A stretch of DNA of 64,000 bases from Exiguobacterium sp. TNDT2 (lineage in GTDB: Bacteria > Bacillota > Bacilli > Exiguobacteriales > Exiguobacteriaceae): contig NZ_QLVE01000002.1 of NCBI RefSeq assembly GCF_003331145.1, positions 62,001 through 126,000 on the forward strand. The letters run 5' to 3'. Shown piece after piece: positions 37,757 to 44,971 of the stretch. The position numbers and the translations under genes were made by a program. Every line of letters starts with the position of its first letter. Within the stretch, counting starts at the first letter, position 1. Below the pieces are notes generated by a model. That model searched no databases and was not told the DNA's origin. It saw only the letters and a program-made list of their open reading frames with translations.

Positions 37757-38172
37757 GCTTGTTCTCCTCCTTCAAACGTCCATGTGACGTCGACTTCATA
37801 GCTGCCCGCCAAGTCGTCGTTCATCGATAACTCGTAGGCGAAGCGGCAACGGCCGTCGGCGACATCGAGTCGTTCCGTCGTCGTCGCCATCGTCATGGAC
37901 ATGTATGGGTTTTTATATAGGCTTTGGGTCAAACGTCCTTCGATAAAGGAATGATTCATCTCGATCGGACCTTTACAGATGAGCGCGAGCCGGCCTGTCG
38001 TATATTTGATCGTCGTCGGCACGATGCCGTCTTCCCGGTCTTGGTCGAACGTGATGATGAAGCCGGTCTTCAATTCATAATAAAGCCCATCGGCTTGCAG
38101 CTCAATCGGTTCCGCGATTTCACTGATCGTCGTCTTTTGGCGCACACGTACGCGTTTCGGTTCAATTGCCAT
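37753..38172 (-). CDS. ywiB: DUF1934 beta-barrel protein (YwiB-like)
   Basis: 139 residues, calycin-like beta-barrel of the YwiB family (alternating beta strands: KRVRVRQKTTI, LYYELKTGFIITFDQD, TTIKYTTGRLALICKG, RFAYELSMNDDLAGSYEVDVTW). The ligand is unknown. In Bacillus ywiB precedes argS; here it is followed instead by a small acidic protein. ATG 38172 with AAAGGGG. Confidence 0.85.
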   Translation of the reverse strand: MAIEPKRVRVRQKTTISEIAEPIELQADGLYYELKTGFIITFDQDREDGIVPTTIKYTTGRLALICKGPIEMNHSFIEGRLTQSLYKNPYMSMTMATTTERLDVADGRCRFAYELSMNDDLAGSYEVDVTWTFEGGEQA

Positions 38173-38267
38173 GGTGATTCCCCTTTCCGCTGTCCCATCG
38201 TACCATATCTCGCGAACGGTCCGGAATCGGTAACTTTTTCTTTCCCGGTTCGTGAACTGTTCACACT

Positions 38268-38293
38268 AAAAAAGACAGGGAATGCCCTGTCTT
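38268..38293 (-). terminator. Terminator after the alpha-glucosidase gene
   Basis: Stem AAGACAGGG/CCCTGTCTT, loop CATT, then TTTTT on the minus strand. Confidence 0.88.
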
Positions 38294-38296
38294 GGA

Positions 38297-40006
38297 TTAA
38301 CTCAATTTATAGACGCGTCCTTCGAACGGCTTCAAGTGGACGAGTGTCGTCTCATCATGCGGCTCGAGTGGCATGTTTTTCAAGACGACGTCTTCCGAAC
38401 GAAGTAGAATCTCCGTCGCAAAGATGGCTTCTTTGCCCGTCAAGTTCGTCATGACGAGGTATTGGGCGTCCCCGAGCGTGCGCGTGTACGCGTAAATCTC
38501 CGGGTGTTCCGGCAAGACGATGTCATACGTCCCGTAGACGAACGTCTCGTCTTGTTTCCGGAGACGAATCATCTCTTTATAGAAGTTGAGGATCGAGTCG
38601 TCGTCTTCAAGCTGGGCGTCGACGTTGATGTCCGTATAGTTCGGGTTGATGCCGAACCAAGGTGTCTCGGCGAACGTGAAGCCCGCGTTCGGGGCGTCGC
38701 TCCACTGCATCGGCGTCCGCGTGTTGTCCCGTGACGAGTTCCATGTGATGTCCATCATCTCCTCATGGCTCTTGCCGTTCTCGAGACCGATGTAATAGCG
38801 GTTACGCGTCGCGATATCGTCGTACTGGTCGATCGAGTCGAACTTCACGTTCGTCATGCCGATCTCTTGGCCTTGATAGATGAATGGCGTCCCTTGCATG
38901 AGGAAATACATCATCGCGATCGATTTCGCGCTCTCTTTCCAATAACACTCGTCATCACCCCATGACGACACGGTCCGTGTTTGATCGTGGTTCTCGACAT
39001 AGAGGGCGTTCCAGCCGTCTGCTTCGAGACCTTTCTGCCATTTTGTGAGGACGTTCTTCAAATGGACGACGTCGAGCTTCGACTCAGCGTCTTCGCGCCA
39101 GAGACCCATGTGTTCAAATTGGAACACCATGTTCATCTTGCCTTCCTTCTCGCCGACCCAAAGGTGAGCATCATCAGGCGAGACGCCGTTCGCTTCCCCG
39201 ACCGTCATGATGTCGTGCTTGTTGAACGTCTCGTCGCGAAGCTCTTCCAAATAACCGTGAATCCCGTCGACGTTCATGTGCATCTCGAACGATGGCACGA
39301 AGTCGAGACCTTCCGGGTTCGGCAAGTCGCCGAACGACGGGTGTTTGCGGATATGGCTGATTGCATCGACACGGAAACCGTCGATCCCCTTGTCGAGCCA
39401 CCAGTTGATCATGTTGTACACCGTCTGGCGCATCTCGGCGTTCTCCCAGTTCAGGTCCGGCTGTTTCTTCGAGAAGACATGCAAGAAATATTGTTCCGTC
39501 GTCTCGTCAAACTCCCAAGCCGACCCGCCGAAGATCGATTCCCAGTTGTTCGGTTTCGAGCCGTCGGGTTTGCCGTCACGCCAAATGTACCAGTCACGCT
39601 TCGGATTGTCTTTTGAGCTCTTCGATTCGATGAACCATGGGTGCTCATCCGACGTATGGTTGACGACGAGGTCTAACAGCAATTTCATGCCGCGCGCATG
39701 GACTTCCGTCAACAGACGGTCGAAATCTTCCATCGTCCCGAACTCGTCCATAATGTCCTGATAGTCGCTAATGTCATAGCCGTTGTCGTCATTCGGCGAT
39801 TTGTACATCGGACAAATCCAGATGACGTCGACGCCGAGGTCTTTCAAGTAATCGAGTTTGTCGATGATGCCTTGAATGTCGCCAATCCCGTCCCCGTTCG
39901 CATCATAAAAACTGCGCGGGTAGATTTGATAAGCGACGGCTTCTTTCCACCAGTTTCGTTTCAGTGTTTTCGTTTGTGTGTGTTGGTCACGTTGTAAAAG
40001 TGGCAT
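38297..40006 (-). CDS. malL: GH13 oligo-1,6-glucosidase / alpha-glucosidase
   Basis: Cytoplasmic retaining alpha-glucosidase, 569 residues, that splits isomalto- or malto-oligosaccharides and sucrose-like sugars. (beta/alpha)8 barrel with the GH13 motifs DLVVNHTSDEH, GFRVDAISH (nucleophile Asp), VGEANG (acid/base Glu) and VENHDQTR (transition-state Asp). The TMEDFDRLL and QPDLNWENAEMR stretches are typical of the GH13_31 subfamily. The N-terminus has about 17 extra residues before the usual WWKEAVAYQIYPRSFYD. No PTS or ABC sugar transporter gene is adjacent. Upstream lies a LacI-type operator. Exact substrate is inferred only to subfamily. Confidence 0.92.
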   Translation of the reverse strand: MPLLQRDQHTQTKTLKRNWWKEAVAYQIYPRSFYDANGDGIGDIQGIIDKLDYLKDLGVDVIWICPMYKSPNDDNGYDISDYQDIMDEFGTMEDFDRLLTEVHARGMKLLLDLVVNHTSDEHPWFIESKSSKDNPKRDWYIWRDGKPDGSKPNNWESIFGGSAWEFDETTEQYFLHVFSKKQPDLNWENAEMRQTVYNMINWWLDKGIDGFRVDAISHIRKHPSFGDLPNPEGLDFVPSFEMHMNVDGIHGYLEELRDETFNKHDIMTVGEANGVSPDDAHLWVGEKEGKMNMVFQFEHMGLWREDAESKLDVVHLKNVLTKWQKGLEADGWNALYVENHDQTRTVSSWGDDECYWKESAKSIAMMYFLMQGTPFIYQGQEIGMTNVKFDSIDQYDDIATRNRYYIGLENGKSHEEMMDITWNSSRDNTRTPMQWSDAPNAGFTFAETPWFGINPNYTDINVDAQLEDDDSILNFYKEMIRLRKQDETFVYGTYDIVLPEHPEIYAYTRTLGDAQYLVMTNLTGKEAIFATEILLRSEDVVLKNMPLEPHDETTLVHLKPFEGRVYKLS

Positions 40007-40090
40007 GTGTCAATGATACTCCCTTGTCCCTAAACTCACTGCGCATCCTATATACTAATATTAGTGCTGTTGTCTCTTTATCTCGTTAGC

Positions 40091-40110
40091 GCAATCGTTT
40101 GCACGATTGC
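40091..40110. promoter_or_regulatory. LacI-family-type operator upstream of the alpha-glucosidase gene
   Basis: GCAATCGTTTGCACGATTGC, a 20-base palindrome with perfect 8-base arms (GCAATCGT/ACGATTGC). Its form (central CG-containing half sites) fits a LacI-type sugar repressor or a degenerate CcpA cre. It lies about 85 bases before the start codon on the minus strand. Confidence 0.6.
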
Positions 40111-40220
40111 AGTAAGTTTATCTTACCAAAAATCATTCCACGACACAAAGATGTTTTTAACAGCTTACTCATCGTGTACCCTACACGAATTTGAAATGAA
40201 ATGAAAGTGAGGCGACTTAC

Positions 40221-40685
40221 ATGATCCGTTTGGCCACACAGGCCGACCTTTCGGCAATCGATCAACTGATTTTAACGAAAGCCCGAGCGTTTCGGGCAGC
40301 TGGGAAAACGCAATGGGTCAAATATTTAGAACCGAGTCGGACCGATTTCGTGACTCATGACGTCACGAACGGGACCGTGTATGTATATGAAACAAATGGA
40401 ACCATCACCGGGTCGGTCAGTTTGATTCCGCCGACGGCTTGGGATGAAAATTTATGGGACGATCCCGGGGCGGCCGTCTATTTGCATCGGCTCGTCGTCG
40501 ACGACCGAATGAAAGGCCAACAAATCGGCGAACAGTTGATGCGCCATGCGCTCGCGGCGACGTCAGATCGGATTCGCCTCGACTGCGTCGCTACGAACTC
40601 CTTTTTGAACGCTTACTATCCACGCTTCGGCTTCCGGTACATCGGCGAACGGGATGGTTTTTCCTTGTTTGAAAAAGAGGCTTGA
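40221..40685 (+). CDS. GNAT family N-acetyltransferase
   Basis: 154 residues with the acetyl-CoA motif VDDRMKGQQIGEQLMRHAL (about 90-110) and C-terminal FLNAYYPRFGFRYIGE. Substrate unknown. ATG 40221 has GAGG 8 bases upstream. Its stop codon lies inside the -35 region of the next gene. Confidence 0.88.
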   Translation: MIRLATQADLSAIDQLILTKARAFRAAGKTQWVKYLEPSRTDFVTHDVTNGTVYVYETNGTITGSVSLIPPTAWDENLWDDPGAAVYLHRLVVDDRMKGQQIGEQLMRHALAATSDRIRLDCVATNSFLNAYYPRFGFRYIGERDGFSLFEKEA

Positions 40686-40712
40686 CCTTGACGCGACGTC
40701 AACGTGTACGCT
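40682..40712 (+). promoter_or_regulatory. MerR-type promoter with 19-base spacer
   Basis: TTGACC (40682-40687), 19-base spacer, TACGCT (40707-40712). Inside the spacer TTGACG-CGA-CGTCAA is a perfect inverted repeat, the usual MerR-family operator layout. The long spacer is the hallmark of promoters that MerR proteins activate by untwisting, so the next gene is probably autoregulated. Confidence 0.7.
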
Positions 40713-40732
40713 GAATCCAAGGAGGTGAGGAC

Positions 40733-41497
40733 ATGTATACGATTCAGCAGCTCGCCACACTCGCCGGCACAACCACGCGGACGCTCAGGCACTATGACGC
40801 AATCGGTCTGCTTGTGGCCGAGCGTGACGCCAACGGGTATCGCCGTTACTCGTCACGTGACGTCGAGCGATTGCAGACGATTCTGTTGTACCGTTCGCTC
40901 GACTTTCCGCTCGAAACGATTCAAGGCTTACTCGAAGCCGAACCGTTCGACCGTACTCGTATCCTCGAGGAGCAAGTAACCGCCTTGCGTGAGAAAGCCG
41001 CTTATTTTGCGACGCTCGCCGAGACGGCGGAATCGACACTCACCTCATTGAGAGGAGGAATTCCGATGGAAGACAAATCGTTGTTCAACGGCCTGTCGTT
41101 TGACGAATTGAAAGCCCATGAAGCGAAGCACGAGGCGGAGACAGAAGAACGTTGGGGCGAGAGTGAGGCGTATCGAACGTCACGGGCTCGCGCCGCCAAA
41201 CGTTCGAAAGAGGATTGGGAAGCACTCAGCCAACAGCAGGTCGATCTCATCAAACCACTCGTCGATTTGTTCACTGCCCGCGTCCCAGTCGAAGACCCGC
41301 GTGTCCAAGCAGCCGTTCGGGCGAACCACTTGTTCATCCATGACCAGTTTTATGATTGTTCGCTCGACATGTTCAGCGGACTCGGACAGATGTACGTCAT
41401 GGACGAGCGCTTCACCGCGTTTTACGACAAGTACGCCCCAGGACTGGCCGTCTACTACAATGACGCCATTCAACACTATTGCATCACCCAAAGCTAA
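40733..41497 (+). CDS. MerR-family regulator with TipAS antibiotic-recognition domain
   Basis: 254 residues. N-terminal MerR winged HTH (IQQLATLAGTTTRTLRHYDAIGLL), a dimerisation coiled coil (about 75-105), and a C-terminal TipAS domain (LFNGLSFDELKAHEAKHEAETEERWG ... FIHDQFYDCSLDMFSGLGQMYVMDERFTAFYDKYAPGLA) that in TipAL binds thiopeptides. Autoregulated from a MerR-type promoter. Similar to B. subtilis Mta in domain layout. A drug transporter is not adjacent. Confidence 0.9.
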   Translation: MYTIQQLATLAGTTTRTLRHYDAIGLLVAERDANGYRRYSSRDVERLQTILLYRSLDFPLETIQGLLEAEPFDRTRILEEQVTALREKAAYFATLAETAESTLTSLRGGIPMEDKSLFNGLSFDELKAHEAKHEAETEERWGESEAYRTSRARAAKRSKEDWEALSQQQVDLIKPLVDLFTARVPVEDPRVQAAVRANHLFIHDQFYDCSLDMFSGLGQMYVMDERFTAFYDKYAPGLAVYYNDAIQHYCITQS

Positions 41498-41526
41498 ACG
41501 GCCAAAGCATCTCGCTTTGGCCGTTA
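41498..41526. terminator. Bidirectional terminator
   Basis: Stem ACGGCCAAAGC/GCTTTGGCCGT between convergent genes. Confidence 0.85.
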
Positions 41527-42177
41527 TTTCGCTTTTCGGCGTTCATAAACCTCTTCCTTTAATTGTAACTCGATTTGACGTCTCAAGAGCGGTAAGGCCG
41601 TCGCGAGCTGCAAGTACGGATATGTGGCAAAGTTATCCGTTCCACCGAGATAGAGCATGGACCGGTCCACGACGGTCCAACCCCGTTCGGTCCATTGTTC
41701 AATTCTGACTTCACAGACGTCAGGCTTGGCCCGGAACGCCCAGTACGCTTGGAGTTGCCCTTCTGCCATCGTCGGCTTCACCGTCAGCACCGGGCAGTCA
41801 AATCGAGCGAGAACGCTCGGGTCAATCGGGCCCGTCTCGTGAGTAATAATCAGTTGCGGGTCAAGACGGTCGAGCCACATCGTCGTCTTCGTGTCGTTCA
41901 ATGACGTGACGCGTAGCACGTGATGGGACGGAATCGGCCCATCGTTCAACGGATAACGCTGCTTGAGTTCTAGAATCCGCGCACGGCTTGACAGGCGCAT
42001 GACAGGCGATGACAGCCGGACATATGCAGACGTCAGCCAATGTTTAAAAGATTCCGAACGATGCTCGCTCGGTCCATCTTCCTGAATGACATGGGTCACC
42101 CCTAGATTGCGGATCGCATGATAGACGTAGGCAGACGTCCGGTGTTCTCCAATGAGTAGTACGATTGGTCGTCCCAA
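41524..42177 (-). CDS. Formyltransferase-fold protein, probably catalytically dead
   Basis: 217 residues. The layout matches the N-terminal domain of N10-formyl-THF-dependent sugar or Met-tRNA formyltransferases: Rossmann-like start (IVLLIGEHRTSAYVYHAIRNLG), DPQLIITHETGPIDPSVL, and an active-site stretch with a C-terminal LLRRQIELQ helix. The canonical Asn-His pair of (N-I-H-P) is replaced by TVKP and the catalytic Asp in the following loop is not evident. Start TTG 42177 has AAGGGGGAAGGG. The last gene of the sugar-nucleotide module, 176 bases downstream of the HNH-repeat gene. It might have been a sugar N-formyltransferase acting on the aminotransferase product. Confidence 0.5.
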   Translation of the reverse strand: MGRPIVLLIGEHRTSAYVYHAIRNLGVTHVIQEDGPSEHRSESFKHWLTSAYVRLSSPVMRLSSRARILELKQRYPLNDGPIPSHHVLRVTSLNDTKTTMWLDRLDPQLIITHETGPIDPSVLARFDCPVLTVKPTMAEGQLQAYWAFRAKPDVCEVRIEQWTERGWTVVDRSMLYLGGTDNFATYPYLQLATALPLLRRQIELQLKEEVYERRKAK

Positions 42178-42353
42178 TTTGCCCTTCCCCCTTCTCTTCT
42201 ACCGAGCACCTCTCATCCATGTCGCTCCTGCGAGGAGACGACAGCCGGGCGGCAACGGTCCGCTGCTTCTTCCATCGACAAACTTTCAAATTGATACGTT
42301 CGATTCAACCTCTCCTAATGTTCGACGACAAACGTCCCGGTCATCGGTTGTCT

Positions 42354-42938
42354 TTACTTCTTTCGGTCGCAAGATTCAAGAAGCTCTAGCTCAGCGAGCG
42401 CTCGTTTCCAAGAGCCGTACCGTCGGGAGACTTTGGCGACACTCGGTCGTCCATGTTGTTTCGCCCATTTTTGATAGGTGATTGCGTTGAATGGCACGAC
42501 GACCTGGCTTGCTTCTAGCAGTGATTGCACGATTTCGGCTTTTTCACGTTCTGGTTGGACGGTAAAATGGAGTTCTTCTAGACGCTCTACCGTTTTCACG
42601 GCCAGACTCCAAGACCCGAAATGGGAAATAATATCACCTAAGGAAGGACCGATATGGTCTTTCGCCCATTGTTGGTAATGGGTGCTCGTCAACTTCCCTT
42701 CTTGCTCACATGCGAGACGAAGCGCTCCAACGATTTCTTGTTGGGTATAGTGCTTTCGGGCTTCTGATAGACCGGCTGCTTTTAAAGCACCGGTCCATGA
42801 CCCATAAAAATTGAGAACGTCGAGAAATGTCGGGACGGCACGGTCTCGGCTCCAGAGCTGATATTGTTTCACTGTCAAGGTTGGGGTCCGAGATGTAGCG
42901 GCTCGAAGCGCTTGAATGATTTCTGCTTCCCGATTCAT
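42354..42938 (-). CDS. Protein made of three HNH-associated repeats
   Basis: 194 residues in three tandem units (HNH_repeat type, known as homing-endonuclease-associated repeats). Each unit has an amphipathic helix (EIIQALRAA), a LTxxxYxxW segment, a PS/PT turn and ends in a hydrophobic F/YGSW: the GSW triplets lie at 46-48, 108-110 and 175-177. No nuclease domain or membrane segment. The fold is probably helix-turn-helix DNA binding. It follows the aminotransferase gene by 12 bases with AAGGAGG, so it belongs to that operon. A relative with four units is encoded divergently at 47308-48060. Confidence 0.75.
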   Translation of the reverse strand: MNREAEIIQALRAATSRTPTLTVKQYQLWSRDRAVPTFLDVLNFYGSWTGALKAAGLSEARKHYTQQEIVGALRLACEQEGKLTSTHYQQWAKDHIGPSLGDIISHFGSWSLAVKTVERLEELHFTVQPEREKAEIVQSLLEASQVVVPFNAITYQKWAKQHGRPSVAKVSRRYGSWKRALAELELLESCDRKK

Positions 42939-42950
42939 CGTACGTCCTCC

Positions 42951-44093
42951 TTAACCGCTTTGTTCCGTGACGATTGAGCGTTTATCGAGCACGGTCTGGA
43001 TGACTTGTTGTTGTTCACCGAGTGTCAAATTTGATCCCGACGGAAGGCAGATGCCGTTCTCGAACAGGCGGCGACTGACGTCTTCCCCATCAACCGTCAC
43101 GTATTCGGCATCACGATAGACCGGTTGCAAGTGCATCGGCTTCCAGACAGGGCGGGATTCGATGCCGCTACTAGCGAGCCGTTCTATCAACGTGTCCCGG
43201 TGCAAATTGGTCTGATCCAACTGCATGGCAGTCAACCAGCGATTGGCCCGCGAGTGCGGGACTTCTTGCTGATACGTCGTCCCGAGCTGACGAAACATGC
43301 GCTCATAGCGGACGAAGACGCGGCGGCGTGCTTGAACGCGTTGTTCAATCACTTCGAGTTGCCCCCGACCAATCCCGGCCGCGACGTTGCTCAACCGATA
43401 GTTGTAGCCGACTTGTTCGTGCTCATAATGAGGTGCGTCTTCCCGAGCTTGCGTAGCCAGCTTGAGCGCCAGTTGCCTCACTTCCTCGTTCGGTGTCAAC
43501 AACATGCCGCCGCCTGATGTCGTGATGATTTTATTACCGTTGAACGAATAGAAGCCGATGTCGCCGATCGTCCCTGTCATCTGCCCATGCCATGTCGAGC
43601 CGAGTGATTCGGCCGCGTCCTCGATCAACGGGACACCGAACTCACGGCAGATGTGGCGAATCTCGCCAATTTTCGCGACGACACCGTACAAGTGAACGAC
43701 GATGACGGCTTTCGGCAGTTTTCCTTTCGTCGCGGCTTGAACGAGTGCTTTCCGGAGCGCATCGGGCGACATATTCCATGTCACCGTTTCCGAGTCGATG
43801 AAGACCGGGATTGCTCCGACGTAACGGATCGGGTTGACCGATGCCACGAACGTGAGCGACTGACAGAAGACCGTGTCCCCCGTCTCGACACCGAGCGTAA
43901 GTAATGCCAGATGGAGGGCGGCCGTCCCTGAGCTGGTCGCCAACGCATATGGATGGTCCGCATAGGCGGCCACTTCCGCTTCAAACGCGTTGACGTTTGG
44001 CCCGAGCGGGGCGATCCAATTGCTCGCGAACGCCTCTTCGATGTAGGCCATCTCACGGCCTGACATATGGGGCTTCGATAGTAGAATATTCAT
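42951..44093 (-). CDS. DegT/DnrJ/EryC1/StrS aminotransferase
   Basis: PLP-dependent sugar-nucleotide aminotransferase, 380 residues. Begins SKPHMSGREMAYIEEAFASNWIAPLG as in PglE/EpsN/LegC-type enzymes that aminate UDP-4-keto-6-deoxy-HexNAc. The PLP Lys is in SFNGNKIITTSGGGM (near 185), preceded by VPLIEDAAESLG; the C-terminal PVWKPMHLQPVY is typical. With the dehydratase at 44972 it would give UDP-4-amino-4,6-dideoxy-HexNAc. Its ATG overlaps the stop of the epimerase-like gene (ATGA). Confidence 0.93.
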   Translation of the reverse strand: MNILLSKPHMSGREMAYIEEAFASNWIAPLGPNVNAFEAEVAAYADHPYALATSSGTAALHLALLTLGVETGDTVFCQSLTFVASVNPIRYVGAIPVFIDSETVTWNMSPDALRKALVQAATKGKLPKAVIVVHLYGVVAKIGEIRHICREFGVPLIEDAAESLGSTWHGQMTGTIGDIGFYSFNGNKIITTSGGGMLLTPNEEVRQLALKLATQAREDAPHYEHEQVGYNYRLSNVAAGIGRGQLEVIEQRVQARRRVFVRYERMFRQLGTTYQQEVPHSRANRWLTAMQLDQTNLHRDTLIERLASSGIESRPVWKPMHLQPVYRDAEYVTVDGEDVSRRLFENGICLPSGSNLTLGEQQQVIQTVLDKRSIVTEQSG

Positions 44094-44941
44094 TTGATGC
44101 CCTCCTTCATCATGGTTTTGTACGAGATATACCAATCGACCACTTGCTCGAGTCCTTCAAACAGCGACGTGCTTGGACTGAAGCCAATGAGTGTGTCGAG
44201 CGTGGGGGTGTTTGATTGGCGGAGCACCGCTTCTCGCTTCGGCAGTGACGTCTTGGCTGACTTATTAAGGATAAGCCCGATGTCGGACAGTAATGTTTGG
44301 ATGTTCACGTAATCGGAAGCCGGGATTTGAAAGAGACCGACTGGCGATATTCCCGTTTGAATCAATCGCAACAAGCGTACGACCGACTCGACGACGTCGT
44401 CGATATAGGAGACGTTGAGGATGTCCGTCGCGTAATATCCGGAGAGTCGTCCCCCCCGGTCGACGGCGACAATCGCTTTAGAGACTAACGTCGAGGCATC
44501 ATCCCATGGTCCGAAGACGTCTTCTGTGAACAAATGGACCCCCGGGCGTTCCCCGTATTCCTGTGTGAAAGGCAAGTCGAACGTAATGAACGAGTCGACC
44601 GGTGCCCGCTTCGTTTGAATTGCAATATAGCGTTTCATCCACTCGTAACGTTCCAGCGGCCCATCACTGGTACCATGCCGGCGCGTCGAACATAAAATGA
44701 CGTGTCTCGGTTCGTGTCGATTCAAGATGCTGCGCATGACCGTCTTGTTCGCGAGCGTGGAACGAATCAAATGGAACCGCGGATGGGTGAGCACATAGAG
44801 CCGTTGCTTGGCGATTCGTGTCTTATGCCGCCCTTCATCGTCAATTCCGACGACATCAAACCCCTCTCGCAAAAGCCGACGTGCGATATGAAACCCTTGA
44901 AAACTGGCCACTCCGACAATCAGGACTGTTTGCTCGACCAT
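44090..44941 (-). CDS. Shortened extended-SDR (NAD-dependent epimerase-like) protein
   Basis: 283 residues, shorter than the usual 310-340. The Rossmann start is TVLIVGVASFQGFHIARRLLREGFDVVGIDD, an irregular version of GxxGxxG (the third Gly kept). A YxxxK pair occurs as YEWMK near residue 104, but the region between the adenine-binding strand and this pair is about 50 residues shorter than in normal epimerases (no HLAAQ motif). The substrate-binding half (FGPWDDASTLVSKAI, ILNVSYIDDVVESVVRLL, PVGLFQIPASDYVN) is present. ATG 44941 with AGGGGGAG; coupled to the aminotransferase gene. Confidence 0.75.
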   Translation of the reverse strand: MVEQTVLIVGVASFQGFHIARRLLREGFDVVGIDDEGRHKTRIAKQRLYVLTHPRFHLIRSTLANKTVMRSILNRHEPRHVILCSTRRHGTSDGPLERYEWMKRYIAIQTKRAPVDSFITFDLPFTQEYGERPGVHLFTEDVFGPWDDASTLVSKAIVAVDRGGRLSGYYATDILNVSYIDDVVESVVRLLRLIQTGISPVGLFQIPASDYVNIQTLLSDIGLILNKSAKTSLPKREAVLRQSNTPTLDTLIGFSPSTSLFEGLEQVVDWYISYKTMMKEGIK

Positions 44942-44971
44942 TGGTCTCCCCCTCTTCACTTGTTATGTCCA

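Noticed and set aside
42044-42350. Coding frames between the HNH-repeat gene and the formyltransferase-like gene
   Set aside because: The frames lack ribosome sites and domains; the segment looks like a leader with a small CTCCT/AGGAG hairpin.
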